NCBI GenBank assembly: GCA_965368185.1
Contig: CBDULZ010000001.1
Location: 62,001 to 126,000, forward strand
Direction: 5' to 3'
Source of the DNA: Kriegella sp965368185
Lineage (GTDB): Bacteria; Bacteroidota; Bacteroidia; Flavobacteriales; Flavobacteriaceae
Length of the DNA stretch: 64,000 nucleotides
Position numbers and translations under genes: made by a program. The notes beneath the pieces are model-generated. The model saw only the letters and a program-made list of their open reading frames with translations. It was not told the DNA's origin and made no database searches. Below are positions 1 to 9,219 of the stretch, piece after piece. Positions within the stretch are counted from its first letter, which is position 1. The number at the start of each line of letters is the position of its first letter.

Positions 1-18
1 AAGTCGTGTATATTTCAT

Positions 19-44
19 AAAAAAACCGCCCTTTTTGGGGCGGT
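19..44 (-). terminator. Intrinsic terminator of the Oar-like receptor gene
   Basis: Perfect 7-bp GC-rich inverted repeat (ACCGCCC / GGGCGGT, 25-31 and 38-44) with a short loop. On the minus strand it is followed by a run of T (the A-run at 19-25). It lies about 20 bp beyond the stop codon of the receptor gene, as expected for a Rho-independent terminator. Confidence 0.85.
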
Positions 45-65
45 GCAAAATTAAGGATTTTGTTG

Positions 66-3000
66 TTAATTGAACGTATATCGCACACCTAATTGGGCTT
101 GCCATCTTGATTGCAGACTTGAGTCGAAACTAAAAGTCTCTTTTAAATCGGGATCAAAGGTATAAACCGGATTCCGGTCGGCATCGACCGTCACGCCCAA
201 GACTTCTTGATTGGTAGGTATTTGTACAACGCCCCAATCGGAAGAAATGAGGTTGCCCAAGTTTAGAATATCCAAGCTTAATTGCAAGGTATTCTTATTT
301 CCGAACTTGATATCCTGTAAAACTTTTAAGTCCCAACGGCTTCTCCAAGGGGCCAGGGCCCCATATCTTTCCGCATAACTCCCACGGTTATCGTTTAAAT
401 AGTCATCTTGTTGGATAAAAGCCTCATAGGCTTCTGCCTGACCGGCACCGCTAAAGGCCATTTGGTTTATCTCGGAAGCCGTCGGAATATATATCAAATC
501 GTTATTTCGAGATCCTACTTGATCATTGTTGATGTTGCCCGCATTCAAGTAATTGTATCGCCCGCCTTGGGCATACTCAAAAAATGAAGATATCGTCGTA
601 CCTGTTTTAAAAGCTTTCGAAATCACGCCTATAAATCGATGTGTATCACCATATTTTGAAAAGGCAAGCACATCGCTATTGGCATTTCCAGCAATCGCAT
701 TACCATCAAAAGCATCAGCAGTAATTTCTGCCTCAATTGAGTTTACATCCTTTGAATTCAAATAACTATAGGCAAAACTAGTGAATAAACCATTATCAAA
801 GTTCTTTTGTGCCTTAAGGACAGTATTTATAACCCTCCCTTTGTCCGAATTGGAAAAAACATAGGCATTATTACCCAAATCACCGTCGGAATAGTAGGGT
901 CTATTATCTACTCCGTTCAAGGTTTGCGACGGGGCGCCCAATCCCCAGTTCTGCACATGGGCGGCATTTATATCTTTGGTAAACGAAAAATCCGTGGTAA
1001 AAACGATACCATTCTCCATTTTGTAATCGGCTCCCAGGCTTGTGCGCCAAACTTGTGGCCATTGATAATCAGGATCTATGATTTGGTAGAAGAATACATC
1101 TATCCCCTGGACCTGGTTACCCAGCCAAACGAAAGGGAATCGACCCGTAAATAATCCGGTTCCACCTCTTACCTGCAGGGTTCTATCGTTTTTGACATCC
1201 CAATTAAAACCTACTCGCGGTGAAACTAATAAACCATTCGACGGCATTTTCTCGGAATCTAAAAAAACTTGGCTTCCTGTTTCTGGATCCGTATAGGGTG
1301 TCGACGGAACGTATGTTCCGGTCGCGCCCCCTTTTCTGGAAATATTTTCACGAACCTTTTCGGCTGTATCAAAATACAATGGCTTGTCAAGTCGTACACC
1401 ATAGGTCAATTTAAAATTCTCGGTAACGTTCCATTCATCTTGAGCATAAAATGCCAATTGGCCCACATTTGTCTCGGCCAAGGCCCATCCACCCATATTT
1501 CCTGTGCCGTTGGCTTCTGAAGTGTTATGTATCGAAATGGCCGAATTGATCACTTCTTGATAGAACGCTACCAAATCCGACTCATTGGAAGGGTCCCTGA
1601 ACTCGGCAATCGAACCTGTTGGAAAGAAAGTTCCTTGGCCTCCATATCCGCCAAGATTGAACGAGTTTGCAAATTGAAATTTTTCAAAGGAAATACCAAC
1701 GGTAAAAGTATGGTCGCCTTTAAAAAAATTTAGATTATTAGTCAATTGAAAAACTTTTTGATCCAACGTGTTATTTATAGAAAATGGCTCAATGCCGCCA
1801 ATAATATAATTGGAGCCGCCAGATTCGTCCAGCAATGTAATTGCTGGAGCTGGTGTTGATTTGGGGTTTCTGAAATCATCAAAAACGGTATAGCCTACTT
1901 GTAATTTGTTGATAGCCTCATCGGATAAGGTCGAATTCAACTCTACCTGCACCGAATTTATTTTATTATTTATTTGGTATCCGGCATTTTCAAATTGTAA
2001 AGTCGTAGGGTTTGGCCCCCTAAAGCCCAAGGCCGTGGGGTGAGCAGGTTTTTCTTTGGAAGCATCCAAGAAATTATAAATGACCGCCAATCTGTTGTTA
2101 TCATTGATGTTCCAATCCAATTTAAAAATTCCCTTGGTAGATTCTTGATCAAAATTAAATCCTTCAAATCTCCCCGGATCATAAAATTGTCCGTTACCAA
2201 TGGACACCTGTCGAAGCACATTGCTCACAAGTTCAAAATCGGAAGCAAGTACCCGGGATTCATTGATAGCACCGGTGCCTCGATTCGGAAGAAATGCGGA
2301 ACCCAAATCGCTTCTTTCATCACGTTCGAAATTGGCAAAAAAGAATAATTTGTTCTTTATAATGGGGCCACCGATACTTATACCGTATTGACTTTGGCTC
2401 AAATCTGCCTTAAAAACATCTTCGCCCTTGATTTTACCGCCGGTCATATCTTCATTTCTAAAAAAACCATAGACCGTACCATAAAATTCATTCGTACCAC
2501 TTTTGGTTACTGCATTGACCGAGGCACCGGTAAAACCTGAGAGAGTAACGTCGTAGGGGGCCGTAGTTACTTGAATCTGCTCGATGGCATCAATTGAAAT
2601 TGGGTTGGCGTCAGTCTGCCCGCCCGGCTGTGCAGCATCAAGACCGAAGGGATTGTTAAAAATAGCACCGTCTAACGAAAAGTTGTTGTACTGATCATTT
2701 CTACCGCCAAAAGAGCCTCCGCTGGCAGTGGGCTCCAATCGGGTAAAATCATTTGTAGATCTTGAAATGGTGGGTAGCCGGGTCAATTCTCTTCGTCCCA
2801 CCGAAGTTTCCGCACCCGTTCGATCACTGCCAAAGGTACCAGCCTGATCGGAGACCACAATCACCTCGTCTAGCGTTTGGCTTTCAGAAGCCAAGGTAAC
2901 ATCAAGGTTAAATGTTTTTCCTAGCGTCAAGAAGACATCACCTTGGGTATAACTTTGAAAACCAATGTATGAAATGGTTACTTCATAAGGACCACCAACC

Positions 3001-3212
3001 CTTAAATTCAATAGATTGAATCTACCGTCTTCGTTGGTAATCGCGCCGTATTTCGTACCAGTAGGTGCGTGCAAGGCCACCACATTGGCTCCCAATAGTG
3101 GTTCATTTTGATCGTCAACCACGGTTCCCCTTATATTTGAGGTTGTCACCTGTGATGTGACGGAAACAGTTAAAAAAAGGGAACAGACAAATAAAAGTAG
3201 TTTATGTTTCAT
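66..3212 (-). CDS. TonB-dependent receptor, Oar-like, with carboxypeptidase regulatory domain
   Basis: 1048-residue outer-membrane beta-barrel. It has a signal peptide (about residues 1-20, ending VTSQ), then a CarboxypepD_reg/CNA-B-like domain (about 24-110, IRGTVVDDQNEPLLGANV), then a plug (from DEVIVV, about 115) and a long barrel ending in an aromatic residue (TFN). Plug segments such as NNPFGLD and VTKSGTNEFYGTVYGFFRN are typical of Oar-type receptors. The substrate cannot be told from sequence; Oar-like receptors are linked to peptide or protein-related export and uptake rather than SusC/D glycan import, and no SusD partner is adjacent. It is monocistronic, bounded by a terminator on each side. 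Length is normal for the family. Confidence 0.9.
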   Translation of the reverse strand: MKHKLLLFVCSLFLTVSVTSQVTTSNIRGTVVDDQNEPLLGANVVALHAPTGTKYGAITNEDGRFNLLNLRVGGPYEVTISYIGFQSYTQGDVFLTLGKTFNLDVTLASESQTLDEVIVVSDQAGTFGSDRTGAETSVGRRELTRLPTISRSTNDFTRLEPTASGGSFGGRNDQYNNFSLDGAIFNNPFGLDAAQPGGQTDANPISIDAIEQIQVTTAPYDVTLSGFTGASVNAVTKSGTNEFYGTVYGFFRNEDMTGGKIKGEDVFKADLSQSQYGISIGGPIIKNKLFFFANFERDERSDLGSAFLPNRGTGAINESRVLASDFELVSNVLRQVSIGNGQFYDPGRFEGFNFDQESTKGIFKLDWNINDNNRLAVIYNFLDASKEKPAHPTALGFRGPNPTTLQFENAGYQINNKINSVQVELNSTLSDEAINKLQVGYTVFDDFRNPKSTPAPAITLLDESGGSNYIIGGIEPFSINNTLDQKVFQLTNNLNFFKGDHTFTVGISFEKFQFANSFNLGGYGGQGTFFPTGSIAEFRDPSNESDLVAFYQEVINSAISIHNTSEANGTGNMGGWALAETNVGQLAFYAQDEWNVTENFKLTYGVRLDKPLYFDTAEKVRENISRKGGATGTYVPSTPYTDPETGSQVFLDSEKMPSNGLLVSPRVGFNWDVKNDRTLQVRGGTGLFTGRFPFVWLGNQVQGIDVFFYQIIDPDYQWPQVWRTSLGADYKMENGIVFTTDFSFTKDINAAHVQNWGLGAPSQTLNGVDNRPYYSDGDLGNNAYVFSNSDKGRVINTVLKAQKNFDNGLFTSFAYSYLNSKDVNSIEAEITADAFDGNAIAGNANSDVLAFSKYGDTHRFIGVISKAFKTGTTISSFFEYAQGGRYNYLNAGNINNDQVGSRNNDLIYIPTASEINQMAFSGAGQAEAYEAFIQQDDYLNDNRGSYAERYGALAPWRSRWDLKVLQDIKFGNKNTLQLSLDILNLGNLISSDWGVVQIPTNQEVLGVTVDADRNPVYTFDPDLKETFSFDSSLQSRWQAQLGVRYTFN

Positions 3213-3246
3213 TATAGCGTAGTGTTAGTTTTCTCTAAAATAAAAC

Positions 3247-3275
3247 AAAAAAAAAGAGTTATGCATGCATAACTC
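3247..3275 (-). terminator. Intrinsic terminator of the S6-S18-L9 operon
   Basis: A 20-nt perfect palindrome (3256-3275, core TTATGCATGCATAA) preceded on the plus strand by nine A. On the minus strand this is a hairpin followed by T9. It sits about 26 bp after the rplI stop and separates the ribosomal operon from the receptor gene. Confidence 0.8.
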
Positions 3276-3301
3276 CTTTAACTTATCAACCGTCGAATTA
3301 A

Positions 3302-3754
3302 CTATTTTTGCTCGGCGACTACTTCGAAGCCGAAGTCGACAACAACATCCCTGTGCAGTCGAATCTGCGCATTGTACGGTCCAGTTCTTTTTACTGCCCC
3401 TCCTTGAATGTTAATATATTTTTTGTCAATATCATGTCCTTCCTTGCTCAAAGCCTCGGCCAAATCAATGGTTGTGACAGACCCGAACAATTTATCACCA
3501 GCTCCAGTCTTAGCGGTAATCTTCATTTCCAGACCTTTTAAAGCTTCGGCAGTTTTGTTGGCAGCATTTACTACCTTCTTTTCTTTGTGCGCCCTTTGCT
3601 TTAAATTCTCGGCCAACACTTTTTTGGCAGAAGTGGTAGCGATAGTAGCTAATCCCTGAGGAATAAGATAATTTCTACCATACCCATTCTTTACGCTTAC
3701 CAAATCATCTTTAAAGCCCAAGTGCTCTACATCTTGTTTTAATATAACTTCCAT
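3302..3754 (-). CDS. rplI: 50S ribosomal protein L9
   Basis: 150 residues, the usual bacterial length. It begins MEVILKQDVEHLGFKDD and carries the conserved N-terminal RNA-binding segment VKNGYGRNYLIPQGLA, then the long connecting helix rich in Lys, Ala and Glu and the C-terminal domain. It binds domain V of 23S rRNA near the L1 stalk. Last gene of the rpsF-rpsR-rplI operon, 13 bp after rpsR and followed by an intrinsic terminator. Confidence 0.97.
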   Translation of the reverse strand: MEVILKQDVEHLGFKDDLVSVKNGYGRNYLIPQGLATIATTSAKKVLAENLKQRAHKEKKVVNAANKTAEALKGLEMKITAKTGAGDKLFGSVTTIDLAEALSKEGHDIDKKYINIQGGAVKRTGPYNAQIRLHRDVVVDFGFEVVAEQK

Positions 3755-3767
3755 AGTATGTTTCTTA

Positions 3768-4064
3768 TTATTTTAATAAATCACCAACATAAGGCATCAA
3801 AGCAATATGACGCGCTCTTTTAACCGCTTGGGCCACTTTTCGTTGATATTTTAAGGAAGTTCCTGTAAGTCTTCTGGGAAGTAATTTCCCTTGCTCATTG
3901 ACCAACTTCATCAAGAAATCAGCGTCTTTGTAATCGATATACTTGATACCGGATTTCTTGAACCGACAATACTTCTTTTTGGTGTTCGTCTCAATATTCA
4001 ATGGGGTCAAATACCTGATTTCCCCATCTTTCTTTCCTTTCGCCTGTTGTTGTAAAGTTGCCAT
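3768..4064 (-). CDS. rpsR: 30S ribosomal protein S18
   Basis: 98 residues; central and C-terminal S18 signature (YIDYKDADFL, then LLPRRLTGTSLKYQRKV and KRARHIALMPY). S18 binds 16S rRNA as a heterodimer with S6, whose gene ends 4 bp upstream. The N-terminal extension of about 20 residues (ATLQQQAKGKKDGEIRY) is longer than in E. coli. It is the middle gene of the three-gene operon. No ssb or priB gene is inserted between rpsF and rpsR, unlike in Firmicutes or Enterobacteria. Confidence 0.97.
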   Translation of the reverse strand: MATLQQQAKGKKDGEIRYLTPLNIETNTKKKYCRFKKSGIKYIDYKDADFLMKLVNEQGKLLPRRLTGTSLKYQRKVAQAVKRARHIALMPYVGDLLK

Positions 4065-4068
4065 GTTC

Positions 4069-4407
4069 TTACGCTTTAGTTTTTAACCTACTTCTTCTTT
4101 TCTCAGCCCACTCGATTGCGTGCTTATCTAATTTAACGGTCAAAAAGCGCATGATGCGCTCATCTCTTCGGAACTCTTGCTCATACGAGCCAATGACTTC
4201 ACCAGGACCGGTAAATTCGAACAAATGGTAAAAACCACTTTTCTTGTGTTGTATGGGATAGGCCAATTTCTTCAGCCCCCAATTTTCTTTGGAGACCATT
4301 TTGGCTCCATTGTTAATTAAGAAATCCTCGAATTTCTTAACTGTTTCCTCTATCTGGGTATCAGATAGAACGGGATTCAAAATGAAAACAGTTTCGTAAT
4401 GGTTCAT
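4069..4407 (-). CDS. rpsF: 30S ribosomal protein S6
   Basis: 112 residues, S6 ferredoxin-like fold. It opens MNHYETVFILNPVLSD and carries the family block KKLAYPI and the RRDERIMRFLTVKLDKHA region. First gene of rpsF-rpsR-rplI. The start is supported by a Bacteroidota promoter just upstream (-7 box at 4431-4438) leaving a leader of about 20 nt. The leader is AT-rich with no Shine-Dalgarno sequence, normal in this phylum. Confidence 0.97.
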   Translation of the reverse strand: MNHYETVFILNPVLSDTQIEETVKKFEDFLINNGAKMVSKENWGLKKLAYPIQHKKSGFYHLFEFTGPGEVIGSYEQEFRRDERIMRFLTVKLDKHAIEWAEKRRSRLKTKA

Positions 4408-4430
4408 ATTAATTTATATTTTAAGGAGCG

Positions 4431-4461
4431 CAAAAGTAAGAATATTTGTGACTATTTACAA
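4431..4461 (-). promoter_or_regulatory. Housekeeping promoter of the rpsF operon
   Basis: On the minus strand TACTTTTG (4438-4431) matches the Bacteroidota -7 consensus TAnnTTTG. A TTG (4461-4459) lies 20 nt further upstream at the -33 position. It is 24 bp before the rpsF ATG. Confidence 0.75.
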
Positions 4462-4638
4462 GAAAACGGAAAAATCTTCGTTATGGTTAGATATCATAAT
4501 AAATGAACTTAACCTAAATTTAAACTATGGTCATTGTCAATTACACAGTATTTTATGCAAAGTTTACAAATTTTATTGCCGTTTAACGTGTTTTTTCAGT
4601 AATTTGTCGATGATTTAACCCCTCAAATCAATCCATTT

Positions 4639-5331
4639 ATGAAATTAAGAAGTATAATCGTAGATGATTCATCTATGCAGCGCATGGCAGTGGCGAAGCT
4701 AGTCAATAGCCATCCCAATCTGGCTATGGTGGCTGAATACACCAATGCCATTGAAGCCAAGAATGGCATCAAAAACAACGAAATCGACTTAATTTTCCTT
4801 GATGTTGAAATGCCCATAATCAACGGATTCGACCTACTCGAGTCACTGGAAAACAGTCCTCAAGTAATTTTAATCACCGGTAAACCCGATTATGCCCTTA
4901 AGGCTTTTGATTATGACGTTACCGATTACTTGCACAAACCTATTACCATGGCACGTTTTGATGCTTCGGTAAAGAGAGCTGTGGCCAAATATGAGCAAAT
5001 GCACAGGGTCAACGAAGATGAAGAACATATCTTCGTAAAAAGTAACCTTAAAAAGAGAAAGGTTATACTTAATGATATCAAATGGGTAGAGGCCCTTGGA
5101 GATTACATCAAATTGGTGACCGATGAGGCCAATATTGTAATTCTTTCGACAATGAAATCATTTGAAAAGCAATTGCCGGAAGATAAATTTCTACGTATTC
5201 ATAAATCGTATATCGTAAATTTAGAAAAAGTAGAAAAATTCAACAGCAAAAATGTTGAAGTTAGCGGTCGCTCAATTCCATTGAGTAGAAATAAAAAAAC
5301 GGAATTGGCCGAAGCATTGAACAACGTATAA
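4639..5331 (+). CDS. LytTR-family response regulator
   Basis: 230 residues. An N-terminal receiver domain (about 1-120) has the acidic pair D9/D10, phospho-acceptor D55 in LIFLDVEMP, and the Thr and Lys of LITGKP and LHKPI. A C-terminal LytTR DNA-binding domain (about 130-228; IFVKSNLKKRKV, WVEALGDYIKLVT, FLRIHKSYIVNL) follows. It acts as a cytoplasmic transcription regulator. No sensor kinase is adjacent, so it is an orphan here; LytTR regulators usually pair with a LytS/YehU-type kinase elsewhere. The gene converges with priA with only 9 bp between stop codons, and its terminator lies inside priA. Confidence 0.92.
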   Translation: MKLRSIIVDDSSMQRMAVAKLVNSHPNLAMVAEYTNAIEAKNGIKNNEIDLIFLDVEMPIINGFDLLESLENSPQVILITGKPDYALKAFDYDVTDYLHKPITMARFDASVKRAVAKYEQMHRVNEDEEHIFVKSNLKKRKVILNDIKWVEALGDYIKLVTDEANIVILSTMKSFEKQLPEDKFLRIHKSYIVNLEKVEKFNSKNVEVSGRSIPLSRNKKTELAEALNNV

Positions 5332-5340
5332 ACCACGTAC

Positions 5341-7797
5341 TTAGATGTGATCTACATTGTAGATAATACGCACACTTTGAAACTGGGCAATAGCATTAAA
5401 GGAATTCGAAATTCTTTTAATGCTATTTTTTGTTTTAGACGTCGATTGTTGTTTCGGTATTTTAATTATAATATTTTTCAGGTATTGGTTTCTAATTCGG
5501 GCCACTGGTGGGTATTCGGGTCCCAACACCCCTTGACCAAATACATTGCGAAGCGCTTTAGCAAACCATTCGGCAGCTTCGTTCAATTTATTGTAGTCTT
5601 TATGTTTAAAGGTTAGTTTGATTATTCGGTTATTCGGTGGGTATTTAAACTGTTCCCGTTCATAAACCTGTTCTTTGAACATTTCTTCATAACTACTGGT
5701 CGTGACCTGTTTTAGAATCTGATGGTAAGGATTATAACTCTGTATGATTACCTTTCCTCTTTTTTGAGTACGTCCGGCCCGGCCAGCCACTTGGGTCAAC
5801 AATTGAAAACTGCGTTCATGTGCTCTGTAATCAGGAAAATACAACAAGGTGTCCGCATTCATAATACCCACAAGACCCACGTTTCTAAAATCAAGCCCTT
5901 TGGTCAACATTTGGGTACCTACCAGAATATCGATTTCTTGTTGTTCAAAAGCAACGATTATTTTCTCATAGCCAAACTTGCCTCGGGTCGTATCCAGATC
6001 CATTCGCCATGACTTGGCACTAGGAAATAGGGTTTCCAATTCCTTTTCTACCTGTTCGGTACCAAACCCTTTTGTATCCAAAGTTTGGCTACCACAGGCT
6101 GGGCAACTCTCAGGCAATGCCATGTGGTGACCACAATAATGGCATCGCAGTTGTTTTTTATACTCATGATAGGTCAGGCTCACATCACAATTGGGGCATT
6201 GCGGTGAATGACCACAAGTAGTACATTCGACTACAGGTGCAAACCCCCTCCTATTTTGAAACAAAATCACTTGCTCGCCTGCTTCGAGGGTTTCACCAAT
6301 TTCATCGAAAAGACGCTCTGAGAAGTGTCCTTTCATTCTCCGCTTACGGGTCTGTTCCTTTAGATCTACCAGTTCCATATCGGGCAACAGCACGTTACCA
6401 TAACGCCGACTTATTTCGGCATACCCATATTTACCTGTTTGAACGTTAAAATATGATTCAATACTAGGTGTCGCGGAACCCAATAGAATATTGCACTTAT
6501 GAAGCGTAGCGAGAACGATAGCCGCATCCCTGGCATGATACCTCGGAGCTGGATCAAACTGTTTATAGGAACTCTCATGTTCTTCGTCGACGACGATCAA
6601 TCCTAAATCTGAAAACGGTAAAAACAATGCAGACCGTGCTCCGATTACGATTTGGGCCTTATGCTTTTTTAATGCAACATTCTTCCAAACCTCTACTCTT
6701 TCCTGAACGTTATATTTCGAATGGTAGACGGATACCTTCTCCCCAAAATACCCCTGCAGCCGAACTATTAATTGTGTCGTCAATGCAATCTCAGGAAGTA
6801 AATACAAAGCTTGTTTGCCTGAACGCAGGCATTGTTCTATCAATTTTACATAAACCTCCGTTTTACCAGAGGATGTCACCCCGTGAAGTAGGGTAACCTT
6901 CCTTTTTTCGAAGTTATATGAAATATCTTCAAAAGCTTTTTTCTGGTATTCGTTGAGTGCCTTGATACTCATATTCTCTCCGCCTTCATCATAATTTACT
7001 CGATCCGTTTGGATAAAGTACTCCTCCAATATTTCCTTTTCAATCAATGATTTGATTACTGATTTCGAACTACCGCTCATTTTTTCCAAGTCATCGACTT
7101 TTATGGGCTTCGTATTGCCGGCTTGTAGTTGAAAAAGTGAAAGCACCACCTGACTTTGTTTAGGGGCTCGCGTCAGGTTTTGTAACAGAAGCTCAAGCTT
7201 AGCTTCGGAAGCATATTCTTTTCCCAGTTTTACATAACGGACCAGTTTTGGTCGGTATTGCTCATAGATTTCCTCCTTAATCAGAATAGCATTCTTTTCA
7301 AGCAATCGGTTCAATACTGGAAGGGCATTTTTTCGATCAATAATAGCTGCGACTTCATGCACTTTCAACGATGTCTGATGTTGTAGGGCCTCAAACACCA
7401 AAAATTCATCATCTTCAAGTGTATTTTCATCGACATCGTAAGCATTGTTCTTAAGAATCAGGGTTTCGCTTTCCAATAGAAATGCACTGGGCACGGCGCT
7501 TTTGAAAACCTCCCCTAAAGTAGCCATATAATATTCCGCGACCCAACGCCAGTGCTGTAATTGAATTTCATTTACAATAGGACCATCATCTAAAATCTGG
7601 TGAATTTCTTTGGCCTTGTAAGCTACTGGGGCATTCGTATGCACATCGTTCACCAATGCGGTATAAATCTTAGATTTACCGAATGGGACAGCCACTCGCA
7701 TCCCCGGTTTTAAGAATGTAGCCTCCCTTTCGGAAATAGCGTATGTAAATAGTTTTGCTAATGGAATCGGTAAGATAACGTTGACAAAGTACTGCAT
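5341..7797 (-). CDS. priA: Primosomal replication protein N' (PriA helicase)
   Basis: 818-residue SF2 DNA helicase that reloads the replisome at collapsed forks. Visible parts are the N-terminal 3'-DNA-binding domain (1-105), a winged-helix region, Walker A GVTSSGKT at about residue 305, the DEEH Walker B box at about 402, and a zinc-binding insert with eight paired Cys between about 521 and 574 (CTTCGHSPQCPNC, CHYCGHH, CPACGS). Helicase motifs V and VI follow (GTQMLTKGLDF, QVAGRAGR). Length is normal. It is convergent with the LytTR gene; codons near its 3' end also encode that gene's terminator. A DUF2147-yihY-nadC operon lies 14 bp upstream and reads the same way. Confidence 0.97.
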   Translation of the reverse strand: MQYFVNVILPIPLAKLFTYAISEREATFLKPGMRVAVPFGKSKIYTALVNDVHTNAPVAYKAKEIHQILDDGPIVNEIQLQHWRWVAEYYMATLGEVFKSAVPSAFLLESETLILKNNAYDVDENTLEDDEFLVFEALQHQTSLKVHEVAAIIDRKNALPVLNRLLEKNAILIKEEIYEQYRPKLVRYVKLGKEYASEAKLELLLQNLTRAPKQSQVVLSLFQLQAGNTKPIKVDDLEKMSGSSKSVIKSLIEKEILEEYFIQTDRVNYDEGGENMSIKALNEYQKKAFEDISYNFEKRKVTLLHGVTSSGKTEVYVKLIEQCLRSGKQALYLLPEIALTTQLIVRLQGYFGEKVSVYHSKYNVQERVEVWKNVALKKHKAQIVIGARSALFLPFSDLGLIVVDEEHESSYKQFDPAPRYHARDAAIVLATLHKCNILLGSATPSIESYFNVQTGKYGYAEISRRYGNVLLPDMELVDLKEQTRKRRMKGHFSERLFDEIGETLEAGEQVILFQNRRGFAPVVECTTCGHSPQCPNCDVSLTYHEYKKQLRCHYCGHHMALPESCPACGSQTLDTKGFGTEQVEKELETLFPSAKSWRMDLDTTRGKFGYEKIIVAFEQQEIDILVGTQMLTKGLDFRNVGLVGIMNADTLLYFPDYRAHERSFQLLTQVAGRAGRTQKRGKVIIQSYNPYHQILKQVTTSSYEEMFKEQVYEREQFKYPPNNRIIKLTFKHKDYNKLNEAAEWFAKALRNVFGQGVLGPEYPPVARIRNQYLKNIIIKIPKQQSTSKTKNSIKRISNSFNAIAQFQSVRIIYNVDHI
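5390..5436 (+). terminator. Intrinsic terminator of the LytTR gene, embedded in the 3' end of priA
   Basis: A 17-bp stem (5390-5406 with 5410-5426, one G-U pair) and a 3-nt loop are followed by TTTTTTGTTTT (5426-5436) on the plus strand. It lies about 60 bp past the LytTR stop and entirely within the last codons of the opposing priA gene. There is no A-run on the other side, so it is directional. Confidence 0.82.
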
Positions 7798-7811
7798 GCT
7801 TCAAATACCAC

Positions 7812-8255
7812 TTAACCTTCGGCCCTTACCCAGGTTTGCGTTCTATAAATAAAGGCCAAATAGCCTCTGACCTTGAGCTCATCGGGGTTATCGGGATTGA
7901 GCCAAATTTTACATCTAAAAGTCATTGCCTGTTGCGGGTCAAAAAGGGTATCACCTTTATACACCCCTTTACCATGATGTTCGGCAGCATCAATTATTGT
8001 CATACCCAACACCGGTTGATCTTTGCGTTCGTCATCGCATTTGGTACAAATAAAATTTTCTTTTCCCTCTTCCAAAATCTCCACAACATGACCATACATC
8101 AATCCGTCTTTTTCATAAATATCGATTAGAGCTTTGGGTTTACCCGTTCGATCATCGATTGTTTTCCATTTGCCAAATACCGTCTGTGACTGTAAAATTT
8201 GGCTAAATAATAAGAATATTGTGCATATTATAAATACTTTATTGGTTTTCTCCAT
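7812..8255 (-). CDS. DUF2147 family secreted protein
   Basis: 147 residues with an N-terminal signal peptide (hydrophobic stretch about 7-22, ending LQSQT) and a DUF2147 domain (VFGKWKTIDDRTGKPKALIDIY, LFDPQQAMTFRCKIWLNPDN, GYLAFIYRTQTW). It contains a CTKC pair at about 71-74, seen in many family members. The family is predicted periplasmic or exported; its function is not established. Its start lies inside the end of yihY (17-bp overlap), suggesting translational coupling, and priA follows 14 bp later. Confidence 0.85.
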   Translation of the reverse strand: MEKTNKVFIICTIFLLFSQILQSQTVFGKWKTIDDRTGKPKALIDIYEKDGLMYGHVVEILEEGKENFICTKCDDERKDQPVLGMTIIDAAEHHGKGVYKGDTLFDPQQAMTFRCKIWLNPDNPDELKVRGYLAFIYRTQTWVRAEG

Positions 8256-9219
8256 TCTTGCTATAATTCTTTCTTAGGGAGTTTAAAGTTGCATTCAATT
8301 CAAACCCCAGCAGTAATATATTGGAATTTAACCAAATAAACACCAATAAAATCAACAAACCGCCTAAAGCACCATACAATTCGTTATATCGGGCGAATTT
8401 TTCCACGTATATCCCAAAAAGATAGGAGGTCAGCAAAAACAATAAGGTTGTTACAAGTGCCCCAAGCGAAAAGAACTTGGCGTGCTTACCTTCGCGAGTA
8501 CCGAAATAGTAGAGTATGGCGGTGATTAAATAGGAAAGTAATGTTAAAAACAAAACCTTACCGATTTGAACCGCAAGGATATCACCTTTTTGAAGATTGG
8601 CCCCCTCGGAATATGCTGCAAATTCACTAAGGTATCCCAACACATAAAACTCAAAGTATACAAAAACTATGGCGCCGACAATTAAAAGAATAGAAAGAAT
8701 AAGCCCTACCATCAAAGCGACGGCATATTGCCTAAAAAAACTTCGATTAAGCTTTACGTGATAGGATGTTTCAAAACCTGCAAAGATGGCATTTACCCCA
8801 TTCGCCATTAAAAAAATAGAAACCACAAAAGCAGAAGATAAGAGTCCGCTTTGCTTTTGGTCTTTTATCTGATTATAGATATCACCAAAATAATCCCCGG
8901 TCGCCGTGGGCAAAAACGTTTCCAAAAAAATTAAAAGCTGTGCGTCAAAAGAGTCATCGCCGACGCTGACATAGGGGACAATAAAGGGAACCAGATTAAA
9001 CAAAAAAATCAATAGTGGGAAAAGCGCCAGAAACAGGCTAAATGCTATAGAACTTGCCCTAGTGGATAATGCTCCTTCAACTATGCCAACAACATAAATT
9101 TCCAAAAGACCATAGAGCGACAGCCCTTCAAACGCGGGCAATTCTATTTTCTTCAAAAAACGGACTACCCAATTTAAAATGGGGATTTTATCCAGCTTTT
9201 CTTCAATTTCTTGGGACAT
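8239..9219 (-). CDS. YihY/BrkB-family inner-membrane protein
   Basis: 326 residues with about six hydrophobic helices and the family hallmarks ASSIAFSLFLALFPLLIF near residue 57 and GALGGLLILLVFIWLNSNILLLGFELNA near the C-terminus. The family (formerly mis-annotated as ribonuclease BN) consists of integral inner-membrane proteins of unsettled function. The start codon touches the nadC stop (no intergenic base), so the two are translationally linked. Confidence 0.92.
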   Translation of the reverse strand: MSQEIEEKLDKIPILNWVVRFLKKIELPAFEGLSLYGLLEIYVVGIVEGALSTRASSIAFSLFLALFPLLIFLFNLVPFIVPYVSVGDDSFDAQLLIFLETFLPTATGDYFGDIYNQIKDQKQSGLLSSAFVVSIFLMANGVNAIFAGFETSYHVKLNRSFFRQYAVALMVGLILSILLIVGAIVFVYFEFYVLGYLSEFAAYSEGANLQKGDILAVQIGKVLFLTLLSYLITAILYYFGTREGKHAKFFSLGALVTTLLFLLTSYLFGIYVEKFARYNELYGALGGLLILLVFIWLNSNILLLGFELNATLNSLRKNYSKNGENQ

